47,470 nucleotides of DNA from an uncultured Collinsella sp. (GCA_900751695.1 CAADSS010000048.1:1-47470); one strand, 5' to 3'. Shown: positions 26,041 through 33,926, numbered from the stretch's first letter. Numbers and translations: made by a program. Notes: a model not told the origin generated them from the sequence alone.

Positions 26041-27075
26041 CTACCAGATTCCCAGTACGTGTTGCATTCCCAAACTCATGCACGCAATGCCAATCCAGCA
26101 GCAAAAGCCCAATGCGATGGGCTTGCCGCCCTTTTTGACCAGCTCGACGATATCGGTATTAAAACCAATAGCCGCCATGGCCATCACAATAAAGAACTTC
26201 GACAGCTCCTTGATGGGCGCCGTAATGGATGCAGGAAGCTGAAGCACCGTAGTGATCACGCTCGCCAGCACAAAGAACAGCACGAACATGGGAAACGCGC
26301 GTTTAAGGGAGAACGTGCTTTTGGCGTCACCGCCGGCCTTGCGCGCCAGATGCATCTGCCAGCAAGCAAGCGCCAGCGTGATGGGAATGATGGCCAGCGT
26401 CCTGGTGAGCTTGACCACCGTGGCGCTCTCGAGCACATTGGCGCCGGGATGCATGCTGTCCCAAGCGCTCGCCGCAGCCGTTACGGACGAGGTGTCGTTG
26501 ATGGCGGTACCGGCAAACAGGCCAAAGCCCTCGTTGGTCAGCCCGAGCATGCCGCCGAGCGTCGGAAACACGAGCGCCGCGATAACGTTAAACAGGAAGA
26601 TGACCGAAATAGCCTGGGCAATCTCGCGATCGTCGGCATCGATGACGGGTGCGGTCGCGGCGATGGCCGAACCGCCGCAAATCGACGAACCCACACCCAC
26701 AAGCGTCGCGATCTTACCCGGCACGTTCATAACGTGGCAGAGCACAAAGGCGATGACAAGCGAGGTCGAGATTGTCGCCACGATAATCGGCAGCGACTGG
26801 GCGCCCTTGGACAGAATCTGGGAGAGGTTCATGCCAAAGCCAAGCAGGATAACCGCGTACTGCAAGACTTTTTTGGACGTATAGGTAACGCCGGCGGCGA
26901 GCTGTTCGCGACGTTTCTTGGGAAAGACGAGCGCCAGGACCATGCCAAAGAGAATGGCAAACACCGGCCCGCCGACCACCTCAACCTGTTTGCCGAGCAA
27001 CGTCGCGGGAATGGCGATGATCAGGCAGAACAAGACGCCTTTCCAGCGCTCGCGTACGATATTTGCCAGTTGCAT
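26041..27075 (-). CDS. YeiH family putative sulfate exporter
   Basis: A 344-residue polytopic membrane protein of the UPF0324/YeiH family (Pfam Cons_hypoth698), with about ten hydrophobic helices. Family landmarks are visible: VVGGPVFAILFGMVLAL, KKVLQYAVILLGFGMNL, GVGSSICGGSAIAATAPVI near residues 125-145, and FAGTAINDTSSVTAA. The last two mirror-like motifs fit an inverted-repeat transporter. The family is annotated as a sulfate or sulfonate exporter, but direct proof is limited. The ATG has AAGGA seven bases upstream. The gene is divergent from a GntR regulator, the likeliest controller. Confidence 0.85.
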   Translation of the reverse strand: MQLANIVRERWKGVLFCLIIAIPATLLGKQVEVVGGPVFAILFGMVLALVFPKKRREQLAAGVTYTSKKVLQYAVILLGFGMNLSQILSKGAQSLPIIVATISTSLVIAFVLCHVMNVPGKIATLVGVGSSICGGSAIAATAPVIDADDREIAQAISVIFLFNVIAALVFPTLGGMLGLTNEGFGLFAGTAINDTSSVTAAASAWDSMHPGANVLESATVVKLTRTLAIIPITLALACWQMHLARKAGGDAKSTFSLKRAFPMFVLFFVLASVITTVLQLPASITAPIKELSKFFIVMAMAAIGFNTDIVELVKKGGKPIALGFCCWIGIACMSLGMQHVLGIW

Positions 27076-27238
27076 ATGGGATTCCTTCTTTCTATTTCAC
27101 GTTTGCGACGGCTTATGATACGGCAACATTGAGCGCAGCCTTGCGCAAACACAGACTAAGATGCCGCAATAGTTCTCAGGCAACAGCCGAATTACCCACC
27201 GCGGAGAGCTGATTCGCGGCATAATTAACAACTGACAT

Positions 27239-27970
27239 ATGAGTTTGATAGAACAGTTGCGAGGCGCTATGGAAGAATCGCTGCACGTCGGCGAGCAGGA
27301 AACGAGCCTACAGGACCAGTCCTACCACACCATTCGACGCAAAATCGTCTACCTGGACTACAAGCCGGGCGAAAAGCTGGGCGTCAAGCAACTTTGCGAT
27401 GACCTGGATATGGGTCGCACGCCCGTGCGCGAAGCTTTGGTTCGCTTGGCGCAGGAAGGCCTGGTGCGCACCGTGCCCCAGAGCGGTACCTACGTCTCAC
27501 CCATCAACCTCACCCTTGCCGAGAGTGCCTGTTACATCCGCGAGCATCTGGAAAAGCAGGTGATTGTGGAGTGCTGTGCGCGCGCCACGTCGGCCGGCAT
27601 CGAGCAGCTCGACCGCGCCATCGCGCTGCAGGAAAAGGCCATGGCCGAAGAGGATCGCATCGGCTTCTTTTTGAGCGACAACCTCATGCATCACATGATT
27701 TTTAGCATCGCATGTCGCAGCACCGTGTGGTCGTGGCTCGAAGAGACCAATGCCGACCTGGAGCGCTTCCGCTGGTTGCGCGCCGCCACGCAGGTTCTCG
27801 ACAATCAGGACATCGTGAACGAGCACAAGCAGATTCGCCGCGCTATCGCCGGTCGCGACCCCATCGAAGCGAGCTTTTTGGTCAGCAAGCACCTGCATAT
27901 GATGTTCCGCAACCAGACCGAGGTTCTGGACCAGTTCCCCGAGTACTTCGAGACCAGCAAGCTCCGCTAA
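27239..27970 (+). CDS. GntR-family (FadR/FCD subgroup) transcriptional regulator
   Basis: 243 residues. A GntR winged helix covers about residues 25-95: YHTIRRKIVYLDYKPGEKLG, LCDDLDMGRTPVREALVRLA, QEGLVRTVPQSGTYVSPI. An all-helical FCD ligand domain follows, with conserved-looking His residues (MHHMIFSIACRS; EHKQIRRAIAGRD; SKHLHMMF) that could hold a metal or carboxylate ligand. The start at 27239 has no ribosome site. CATAAT about 18 bases upstream suggests a nearly leaderless transcript. ATG at 27269 with GAGG is an alternative. It is divergent from the YeiH transporter, which it probably controls. Its stop codon TAA shares its last base with a palindromic repeat. Confidence 0.85.
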   Translation: MSLIEQLRGAMEESLHVGEQETSLQDQSYHTIRRKIVYLDYKPGEKLGVKQLCDDLDMGRTPVREALVRLAQEGLVRTVPQSGTYVSPINLTLAESACYIREHLEKQVIVECCARATSAGIEQLDRAIALQEKAMAEEDRIGFFLSDNLMHHMIFSIACRSTVWSWLEETNADLERFRWLRAATQVLDNQDIVNEHKQIRRAIAGRDPIEASFLVSKHLHMMFRNQTEVLDQFPEYFETSKLR

Positions 27971-28018
27971 CCTGCCAAAAAGGGACAGGTTCATTTTGTC
28001 AGGTTTTATCTGGTCAAA
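27970..28018 (+). repeat. 49-base palindromic repeat (CCTGCCAAAA family), copy A
   Basis: Arms CCTGCCAAAA and TTTTGTCAGG flank a core AAGGGACAGGTTCA, and a tail TTTTATCTGGTCAAA follows. It begins at the last base of the GntR stop codon. Copies B, C and D lie at 30146, 33343 and 33834. Confidence 0.85.
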
Positions 28019-28020
28019 TG

Positions 28021-28062
28021 CAAAAAAAGCTCGGCTCCGTCTTGATGCGGAGCCGGGCTTTA
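28021..28062 (-). terminator. Terminator of glmS
   Basis: On the minus strand, AAGCCCGGCTCCGC and the matching GGAGCCGAGCTT form the stem and TTTTTTTG follows, about 23 bases after the glmS stop. It may also serve the convergent GntR gene. Confidence 0.85.
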
Positions 28063-28084
28063 GTCGCTAGAACGGCGGAACCAA

Positions 28085-29932
28085 CTACTCTACCGTGACG
28101 CTCTTGGCGAGGTTTCGGGGCTGGTCGACGTCGCAGCCGCGCAGGATGGCGACCTCGCGGGCGAGCAGCTGCAGTGGAACGCTCGCCGTAATGGGGCTGA
28201 ACACGTCGCGGACTGCCGGCACGCGGATGATGCAGTCGGCGATCTTGTTGATCTCCTCGTCGCCCTCGGTGGCAACGACGATGACCTTGGCGCCGCGCGC
28301 CTTGCACTCCATAAGGTTCGACACGGTCTTGTCGTAGGTGGCACTCTTGGTGGCCACGGCGATGACAGGGAAGCCCGGGTCGATCAGGGCAATGGGGCCA
28401 TGCTTCATCTCACCGGCGGCATATGCCTCGGCGTGCAGGTAGCTGACCTCCTTGAGCTTGAGCGCGCCCTCGTAGGAAATAGCGGCACCCATGCCACGGC
28501 CCACGAACAGCGCCGACTGTGCGTCCTTGCACAGCAGGGCGGCCTCATGAACGGCCTCGGTTTGGGTATCCAAAATCCACTGGATCTGCTCGGCCGTATC
28601 GGAAAGCTCGCGGAACAGCATGCGCGCCTGCTTGGTGGTCAAGCGGTACTTGACCTGCGCCAGCAGCAGGGCCAAAAGTGTAAGGCTCACGACCTGGCCG
28701 ATAAAGCTCTTGGTCGAGGCGACCGCGATCTCCTTGTTGGCCTTGGTGTAGATGACGCCGTCGCTCTCACGCGCCACGGGGCTGCCCACCACGTTGGTGA
28801 TGCCGAAGACCTTGGCACCCTTGATGCGCGCGTCGCGAATGGCGGCAAGGGTATCGGCCGTCTCGCCCGACTGGGACACGGCAACGACAAGCGTCGTCGG
28901 CGTGATGATGGGATTGCGATAACGGAACTCGCTGGCCGCCTCCACCTCGGTGGGGATGCGAGCCCAGCCCTCAATGAGATTCTTGGCAATGAGGCCAGCG
29001 TGATAGCTGGTGCCGCAAGCGATCACGTAGACGCGGTCGATGTCGTTGAGCTCCTCGAGCGAAAGGCCCAGCTCGTCGATGTCGAGCTCGCCGGCCGGCG
29101 TCATACGACCGACCAGCGTGTCGCGCACGACGCGCGGCTGCTCGTGGATTTCCTTGAGCATAAAGTCGGGATAACCGCCCTTTTCTGCCATGTCCAGGTC
29201 CCAGTCGATGTGGGTGACCTTGGGCTCGATAACGTTGCCGGCCTCGTCGGTGTACTCGACGCCTGCGGGCGTGAGCTTGGCAAACTGACCGTCCTCGAGC
29301 ACCACGACATCGCGGGTGGCGTCGATGAGCGCGATGACATCGGAGGCGACATAGGCGCCGGTCTCGCCCGCGCCGACCACGATCGGGGAATCCTTGCGGG
29401 CCACGGCGATCACGCCAGGCTCGTCAGCGCACACGGCGGCCAGACCATAGGCACCGACCACGTGGGTGCAAGCCTCGCGCACGGAGGCCATCAGGTCGTG
29501 CGTCTCGGCATAAGCCTCTTCGATCAGATGCGCGAAGACCTCGGTATCGGTCTCGCTCTTAAAGTGGTGGCCGCGACCCTCCAACTCTTCGCGCAGCTCG
29601 GCGAAGTTCTCGATGATGCCGTTGTGGACGATGGCGATACGACCGTCGCAGCTGGTGTGGGGGTGAGCGTTAACGACGGAGGGCTTGCCGTGGGTGGCCC
29701 AACGGGTGTGGCCGATACCGCAGGTAGCGTCGCTGTCGATGTTGGAAAGCTCGCTCTCCAGGCCCGCGACCTTGCCCACGCGGCGGATGACGTCGAGGTG
29801 CGCCGCGGCGCCCTCGCCCACCTCGAGCGCGACGCCCGAGGAGTCATAGCCGCGATACTCCATACGCTTGAGGCCCGTGACCAGGATGTTCTTTGCAATA
29901 TCAGAGCCGGTGTAGCCGACAATTCCGCACAT
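28085..29932 (-). CDS. glmS: Glutamine--fructose-6-phosphate aminotransferase (isomerizing)
   Basis: This 615-residue cytoplasmic enzyme makes glucosamine-6-phosphate from fructose-6-phosphate and glutamine, the entry to peptidoglycan and amino sugars. The N-terminal glutaminase domain starts MCGIVGYTG with Cys2 as nucleophile after Met removal, and shows RGYDSSG, GIGHTRWATHG and VHNGIIEN. Two SIS sugar-isomerase domains follow from about residue 290: ACGTSYHAG, VSQSGETADT, SPVARESD and GRGMGAAISYEGALKLKE. The C-terminus ends DQPRNLAKSVTVE, the family hallmark. Length is standard. AAGGGA lies eight bases before the ATG. There is no glmS ribozyme in the leader; instead dyads with GGTATC half-sites lie upstream, suggesting control by a repressor. 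Confidence 0.97.
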   Translation of the reverse strand: MCGIVGYTGSDIAKNILVTGLKRMEYRGYDSSGVALEVGEGAAAHLDVIRRVGKVAGLESELSNIDSDATCGIGHTRWATHGKPSVVNAHPHTSCDGRIAIVHNGIIENFAELREELEGRGHHFKSETDTEVFAHLIEEAYAETHDLMASVREACTHVVGAYGLAAVCADEPGVIAVARKDSPIVVGAGETGAYVASDVIALIDATRDVVVLEDGQFAKLTPAGVEYTDEAGNVIEPKVTHIDWDLDMAEKGGYPDFMLKEIHEQPRVVRDTLVGRMTPAGELDIDELGLSLEELNDIDRVYVIACGTSYHAGLIAKNLIEGWARIPTEVEAASEFRYRNPIITPTTLVVAVSQSGETADTLAAIRDARIKGAKVFGITNVVGSPVARESDGVIYTKANKEIAVASTKSFIGQVVSLTLLALLLAQVKYRLTTKQARMLFRELSDTAEQIQWILDTQTEAVHEAALLCKDAQSALFVGRGMGAAISYEGALKLKEVSYLHAEAYAAGEMKHGPIALIDPGFPVIAVATKSATYDKTVSNLMECKARGAKVIVVATEGDEEINKIADCIIRVPAVRDVFSPITASVPLQLLAREVAILRGCDVDQPRNLAKSVTVE

Positions 29933-30034
29933 AGGATAAATCCCTTCGTCCGCTTGACTGCAAAACGTCCACGCACAGGGGGCGCTGAGACGCATAACGT
30001 TCGAGTATTGTACTCACGCAAACGCAAGCTGATA

Positions 30035-30067
30035 TACCAGAAGTGGTATCTCAACTTAGATACCACC
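30035..30067 (-). promoter_or_regulatory. Overlapping GGTATC dyads upstream of glmS
   Basis: ATACCA (30035-30040) and TGGTAT (30045-30050) form one dyad. GTGGTATCT (30044-30052) and AGATACCAC (30059-30067) form a second with perfect nine-base arms. The three half-sites lie 103 bases or more before the glmS ATG. They resemble GntR/HutC-type operators, which is inference. Confidence 0.5.
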
Positions 30068-30095
30068 CGATGCACACACGTCCAGCCGGTCCAAA

Positions 30096-30129
30096 CCACC
30101 ACAAAGGTACCTGCCCCCTTCGTGGTGGT
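30096..30129. repeat. Palindromic intergenic repeat, GGGGGCAGGTACC type
   Basis: Arms ACCACCAC (30096-30103) and GTGGTGGT (30122-30129) enclose a core that reads GAAGGGGGCAGGTACCTTTG on the minus strand. The core resembles the other repeats of the window, but the arms are different. Confidence 0.6.
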
Positions 30130-30145
30130 CGCGCTGGCAACGGCG

Positions 30146-30193
30146 TTTCCCCAGATAAACCTGCCAAAATAAACCTGTCCCTTTTTGGTAGGT
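30146..30193 (-). repeat. Palindromic repeat (CCTGCCAAAA family), copy B
   Basis: Minus-strand copy with arms CCTACCAAAA and TTTTGGCAGG, core AAGGGACAGGTTTA and tail TTTATCTGGGGAAA. It lies directly upstream of the LacI gene promoter and may supply part of its -35 region. Confidence 0.85.
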
Positions 30194-30202
30194 TTAGGAT
30201 GC

Positions 30203-30233
30203 TACAATCTGGCTTGTACTTGAAACGCATCAA
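30203..30233 (+). promoter_or_regulatory. -10 element and LacI-type operator before the first LacI gene
   Basis: TACAAT at 30203-30208 is a good -10 element. TTGAAACGCATCAA at 30220-30233 is a dyad with a central CG, the usual form of LacI-family operators. Autoregulation is likely. Confidence 0.5.
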
Positions 30234-30243
30234 AGGGGCCGCT

Positions 30244-31356
30244 ATGGCAAAGGTAAAAATCAGCGACGTCGCGCGCGAGGCCGGGGTTTCGCTGGGCACG
30301 GTTTCCAACGCGCTCAACCACCCCGAAAAGCTGCGCCCCGAGACCCTCAAGCTCATCAACGAGACCATCAATCGCCTTGGCTACCTGCCCAACCAAAGCG
30401 CCCGTCAGCTCGCGGGCGGCGCCACCAAGTCCTTTGGCCTGGTGCTCCCCCGTCTCGATCACGGCTTTTCGCTCCAAATCGCCAGCGGCGCCCACAACGA
30501 GGCCCGCAAGCACGGCTACGACTTGCTCATCGCCAACGCCGATAACGACGATATTCTCGAGGACCATTACCTGCGCTACTTTATGGGCACCCAGATGTCC
30601 GGCGTCATGGTTCAGCCCATGGCGTCCCCCGACTGGCACCCCGCCATGACCAAGATGCCCGTGCCGATCGTCCATCTGGACATCCATTGCTCCGAGCCCG
30701 GCTACTACGTAGCGGCCGACAACGAGGCCCAGGGTCGCATCATTGCCGAACTTGCCATCGCCCGCGGCGCGCACCATATTGTCGTCGTCGGCCGAGCAGC
30801 ATTTATGCAACTCACCCTGCGCGTCCTTGGCATTCATAAGGCGCTCGCCCTGCACCCCGATATCAAGATCGAAGTCATCGACGCCGGCGAATGGAATACC
30901 GCTGCCGACGGCTACGGCATCGGTGCCCAAATCGCCGAGCGCCCCGCGGACGAACGTCCCGATTTTGTCGTCGGCCTGACCGATGTGTTGGCCTCGGGCG
31001 TCGTTTCGGCACTGGTCGACAAGGGCATCTCTGTCCCCGGGCAAGTACGCGTGGCCGGATGCGACGGCAACCCGCTCGCTTGGAGCGGATCGGTCCCGCT
31101 CACTACGGTAGCGCCCCCGGGCTACGAGATTGGCCGCAAGGGCGTTCAATTGCTCATGGAGCAAATCGAGAACAAGGTCCCGACAAAGACCAAGCATATC
31201 CGTGTCGGCTCCGCAGCGCGTACCGTCACCGCAGTCACCTCCGCCGAGGATATCAACCGCCAAGAACTGGTACGTCCGTTCCTACTGGAGCGCGCCAGCA
31301 CCCAGGCAAGCACCCAGACCGACGCCACGGCCATCAATCTCGGCGCGTATCTATAG
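30244..31356 (+). CDS. LacI-family transcriptional regulator
   Basis: A 370-residue LacI regulator. The N-terminal helix-turn-helix is canonical: KISDVAREAGVSLGTVSNAL, NHPEKLRPETLKLINETI and the hinge NRLGYLPNQSARQLAGG. A periplasmic-binding-protein fold covers residues about 60-345. The ATG has AGGGG five bases upstream. The last 30 residues, with STQASTQTDATAINLG, extend past the usual fold. The sugar is unknown; no sugar genes follow, and the gene ends at a bidirectional terminator. It may act on distant operons. Confidence 0.9.
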   Translation: MAKVKISDVAREAGVSLGTVSNALNHPEKLRPETLKLINETINRLGYLPNQSARQLAGGATKSFGLVLPRLDHGFSLQIASGAHNEARKHGYDLLIANADNDDILEDHYLRYFMGTQMSGVMVQPMASPDWHPAMTKMPVPIVHLDIHCSEPGYYVAADNEAQGRIIAELAIARGAHHIVVVGRAAFMQLTLRVLGIHKALALHPDIKIEVIDAGEWNTAADGYGIGAQIAERPADERPDFVVGLTDVLASGVVSALVDKGISVPGQVRVAGCDGNPLAWSGSVPLTTVAPPGYEIGRKGVQLLMEQIENKVPTKTKHIRVGSAARTVTAVTSAEDINRQELVRPFLLERASTQASTQTDATAINLGAYL

Positions 31357-31381
31357 CACGCCCGCAAGTATGCTAAGTCAC

Positions 31382-31431
31382 CGCTTAAGTAAAAGAGGCC
31401 CGACCATTGCCGGACCTCTTTTACTTAAGCG
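31382..31431. terminator. Bidirectional terminator between lacI-type and HAD genes
   Basis: Seventeen-base perfect arms (CGCTTAAGTAAAAGAGG and its complement) with CCG/CGG inside surround an eight-base loop. The arms themselves give TTTTACTT on either strand, so both convergent genes can stop here. Confidence 0.85.
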
Positions 31432-31469
31432 CAAAGACGGCCAATTACTCGCTTCAACGCCGCAATTGT

Positions 31470-32120
31470 CTAGCGTACGGCCTTGACCGCCGCCGCCAGA
31501 TCGAACAACGTGTCGAGCACGACCTCGCAGCCATCCACCACGTCCTGCGGCAGCGGCACGATATCGGGCACAGCAAAGACATGGCAGCCGGCCGTGATAC
31601 CCGAGACGCAGCCGTTGCGCGAATCCTCGACCACGGCGCACTCCTCGGGGGCAAAGCCCGCGCGCTCGCAGGCGAGCAGATACATCTCGGGGTCTGGCTT
31701 GCCGTGCACGACGTCCTCGCCACAGGTCACCGTTTCAAACTTGTCAAAGAGGCCGACCATCTTAAGGTTGCGCTCGGCCGTAGCGAGGCGCGATGACGTC
31801 GCAAGGCCCACGTGATAGCCCGCAGCCAGCAGCTCGTCTATGCACTCGGCGGCGCCAGCCTTAAGCTCCAGTTCGGTCTTGACCATCTCGTCGCGAATCT
31901 CCTTGTGGCGGACATAGACCGCCTCGGTGGTTTCGTGGCTGCCGTAATGCTCATCGAGGATGTCCATAACATCGGGTAGCGTGCGACCGATAAACTGATG
32001 GATCAGCGCTTCATCAATCGCGACCCCCAACTCGGCAGCGCCCGCCTTCCATGCCTTAATGCCCAAACGCTCGGTATCGACCAGCGTTCCGTCCATGTCA
32101 AAAATTACAGCCTTGATCAT
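31470..32120 (-). CDS. HAD-family hydrolase (beta-phosphoglucomutase-like)
   Basis: A 216-residue haloacid dehalogenase superfamily protein with all four motifs: FDMDGTLVD at residues 7-15 (nucleophile Asp and general acid Asp), the Thr/Ser motif LATSS, the Lys in HGKPDPEMY, and VEDSRNG. The four-helix cap between motifs I and II places it with beta-phosphoglucomutase and sugar-phosphate phosphatases. It probably removes phosphate from a small sugar or nucleotide phosphate. The ATG at 32120 has AGGGGG upstream; a longer frame to 32207 lacks a site. It is divergent from larE, with AT-rich repeats GTATATA (32175 and 32184) between. Confidence 0.9.
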   Translation of the reverse strand: MIKAVIFDMDGTLVDTERLGIKAWKAGAAELGVAIDEALIHQFIGRTLPDVMDILDEHYGSHETTEAVYVRHKEIRDEMVKTELELKAGAAECIDELLAAGYHVGLATSSRLATAERNLKMVGLFDKFETVTCGEDVVHGKPDPEMYLLACERAGFAPEECAVVEDSRNGCVSGITAGCHVFAVPDIVPLPQDVVDGCEVVLDTLFDLAAAVKAVR

Positions 32121-32287
32121 ATCGGCCCCCTCGCCGGATTGCGTTACTGCTACTCTACCGCACTTTACAGACTTGTATATAACGTATATAGCATATTGTG
32201 CCTTCATTACATAAATAGAAGTCTTATGACAAGCAGCCCGATAGGATTATAGTTTTCGACCGAGCACATATTGGTAAGGAACGTTTC

Positions 32288-33166
32288 ATGCTTTCAAACA
32301 CTACCGCACCTGCAGAGGAGCTTCAGGACAAACTCGCAGCGCTCGAACAGCTGCTTTTGGCATACGGACGCGTCGCCATCGGCTTTTCCGGCGGCGTCGA
32401 CAGCAGCTTTTTAGCCGCGGTCTGCGCCCACATCATGCCTGCCAGCACGCTTCTCGTTCATCTCACCACGCCGCTCATCGGCACGCCTGAACAGGCTTCG
32501 TTTGAGCGGTCCGTTGACGGGCAAACCAATGAGGAGCCACATTTTAAGCTCCCTGTGCTCAATCTTTCGGTCGATCAGTTGCAGCTCCCCCAAGTAGCCT
32601 GCAACGATGCCAATCGCTGCTACCACTGCAAGCATGCCGGCTTTACCGTTATCGTCAACCATGCCAAGTCGCTCGGCTTTCCCACCGTCATCGATGGCAG
32701 CAATGCAAGCGATCGCGGCGACTACCGCCCCGGCATGCGCGCGGCCAAAGAGCTCGGCGTACGCTCCCCTCTCATGGAGGTCGGTTTTACCAAGGACGAA
32801 GAGCGCGAGCTGCTGCGCGCATGGGGCTATCCCGTTTGGAACCTGCCGGCGGGAGCCTGTCTTGCCACGCGTGTCCCCACGGGCGAAGAACTTACGCGCC
32901 AGAAGGTCGATTTAATCCGCGCCTGCGAGGATTACCTGCACGATCTTGGCCTGGCACAGGTACGCGCACGCCTCGTCGACGGCTGCATGCATATCGAGGC
33001 CGCGCCCGCAGATGTCGCCAAGATTGCCGCCCTCGGCGGTGCTGCCGTCGACGGCGAGGGCAAGACCCCGTTGCCCGCCGCCATCGAGTCCGCGCTGTGC
33101 GAGCTGGGCTGCGCCCACATCTCCCCCGAGGTCACCCCCTACATCCACGGCAACATGAATCTTTAA
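32288..33166 (+). CDS. larE: LarE-type ATP-dependent sacrificial sulfur transferase
   Basis: A 292-residue PP-loop enzyme. The N-terminal AIGFSGGVDSSFLAA (residues about 30-44) is the ATP pyrophosphatase loop. NRCYHCKHAGF, DGSNASDRGDYRPGMRAA and LPAGACLATRVPTGEEL follow, all typical of LarE. In studied LarE proteins a conserved Cys gives up its own sulfur to the nickel-pincer cofactor of lactate racemase; the Cys in GACLATR is the likely equivalent. AAGGA lies seven bases before the ATG. larA, larB and larC are not in the window, so partners must be elsewhere or the protein may serve another sulfur transfer. A GTTACGCC hairpin follows the stop. Confidence 0.88.
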   Translation: MLSNTTAPAEELQDKLAALEQLLLAYGRVAIGFSGGVDSSFLAAVCAHIMPASTLLVHLTTPLIGTPEQASFERSVDGQTNEEPHFKLPVLNLSVDQLQLPQVACNDANRCYHCKHAGFTVIVNHAKSLGFPTVIDGSNASDRGDYRPGMRAAKELGVRSPLMEVGFTKDEERELLRAWGYPVWNLPAGACLATRVPTGEELTRQKVDLIRACEDYLHDLGLAQVRARLVDGCMHIEAAPADVAKIAALGGAAVDGEGKTPLPAAIESALCELGCAHISPEVTPYIHGNMNL

Positions 33167-33193
33167 GTTACGCCGTTTTACAAACGGCGTAAC
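33167..33193 (+). terminator. Hairpin after larE
   Basis: GTTACGCCGTTT pairs perfectly with AAACGGCGTAAC around TAC, directly after the stop codon. There is no T run, so it may be a weak terminator or a 3' protective structure. Confidence 0.5.
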
Positions 33194-33342
33194 CGCTCGG
33201 CGCTGCGCAGGCCCCGGGCACGGCAATCTGACGTTCAGCCGCACGGGCGCGACCAAAAGGTCAGCGCCCGCTTGTTTCACGTCACCTTGCCGCACCCGGA
33301 GCCCGCTCGCTCGCATATGCTCAACCTGCACTGCGTTAACTG

Positions 33343-33391
33343 ACCTGCCAAAAAGGGGCAGGTTTGTTTTGGCAGGTATTATCTGGGGAAA
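33343..33391 (+). repeat. 49-base palindromic repeat (CCTGCCAAAA family), copy C
   Basis: Perfect arms CCTGCCAAAA and TTTTGGCAGG, core AAGGGGCAGGTTTG and tail TATTATCTGGGGAAA. It lies in the gene-poor stretch after larE. Confidence 0.85.
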
Positions 33392-33462
33392 TATCGCAAG
33401 ACAATCGCCCTTCTAGCACCCATCCAACTTCGAGAGACACTAGAGGGGCGACCCGGCTGCAT

Positions 33463-33588
33463 CTACTTCTTCCGATATCGGCGATTGCGGCTCGTCGATG
33501 AACACATTACTTCAATGAGTCCTTTATCCGCCATTTTTGGCAGATGGTAGCGGACGGACGAAATTTGGCATTCCGTCTCTCTAAAACA
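33463..33588 (-). pseudogene. Relic C-terminus of a winged-helix DNA-binding protein
   Basis: A minus-strand frame of about 41 codons ending at TAG 33463-33465 reads RETECQISSVRYHLPKMADK, then GLIEV and SRNRRYRKK. This has the recognition-helix and wing pattern of winged-helix domains such as those at the end of Fic or AlbA-type proteins. An in-frame stop lies just upstream in the octamer-rich DNA and no start is present. It is best read as a decayed gene; the exact family is uncertain. Confidence 0.4.
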
Positions 33589-33764
33589 ATAGATTTATCT
33601 CTCTACAGTTTCGTATATCTCTCTAACTTTAGAGAGATAAGCACCTTGTTTTAGAGAGACATTTAGAGAGATGTATCGAATTCACTGCTAGATTACCTAA
33701 GACTATCTCTCTAGCCTACTTTCTTTTTAGAGAGACATTTAGAGAGACGAGCGTAATCTCTCTA
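33576..33764. repeat. Array of ten TAGAGAGA octamers in both orientations
   Basis: TCTCTCTA occurs at 33576, 33598, 33618, 33706 and 33757. TAGAGAGA occurs at 33630, 33652, 33664, 33728 and 33740. Start-to-start steps are 22, 20, 12, 22, 12, 42, 22, 12 and 17, mostly near whole turns of the helix. A 23-base unit (TTTTAGAGAGACATTTAGAG and three more bases) is directly repeated at 33649 and 33725. The stretch is AT-rich and lies in a convergent gap, with no obvious promoter or gene. Confidence 0.8.
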
Positions 33765-33833
33765 ACCATGGGTCCTGCCCTCAAAACGCATACGCCCCAA
33801 CCGCAACTTCGTTTGACGGGCATTGACCCGCAG

Positions 33834-33882
33834 GCCTGCCAAAAGGGGACAGGTTTATTTTGGCAGGTTTTATCTGGGGAAA
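33834..33882 (+). repeat. 49-base palindromic repeat (CCTGCCAAAA family), copy D
   Basis: Perfect arms CCTGCCAAAA and TTTTGGCAGG, core GGGGACAGGTTTA and tail TTTTATCTGGGGAAA. It lies between the octamer array and the terminator of the sugar operon. Confidence 0.85.
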
Positions 33883-33890
33883 CGCAAACA

Positions 33891-33926
33891 GGGCCGCGAC
33901 ACCTATATGGCGTCGCGGCCCTTTTC
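33891..33926. terminator. Terminator of the PTS sugar operon
   Basis: GGGCCGCGAC (33891-33900) pairs with GTCGCGGCCC (33912-33921). The plus strand continues with CTTTTCC and the minus strand with a TGTTTG run. It is about 40 bases after the EIIA stop. Confidence 0.7.

Noticed and set aside
29933..30060. glmS ribozyme
   Set aside because: The leader is short and lacks the conserved ribozyme core; dyads of operator type are present instead.
28400..30172. Plus-strand frame of 590 codons opposite glmS
   Set aside because: It is an antisense shadow; glmS is complete and canonical on the other strand.
32912..33331. Minus-strand frame across the larE end
   Set aside because: No domain or ribosome site; it is antisense to larE for most of its length.
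33576..33764. CRISPR array reading of the TAGAGAGA repeats
   Set aside because: Repeats are only eight bases, occur in both orientations and have no uniform spacers; no cas gene is near.
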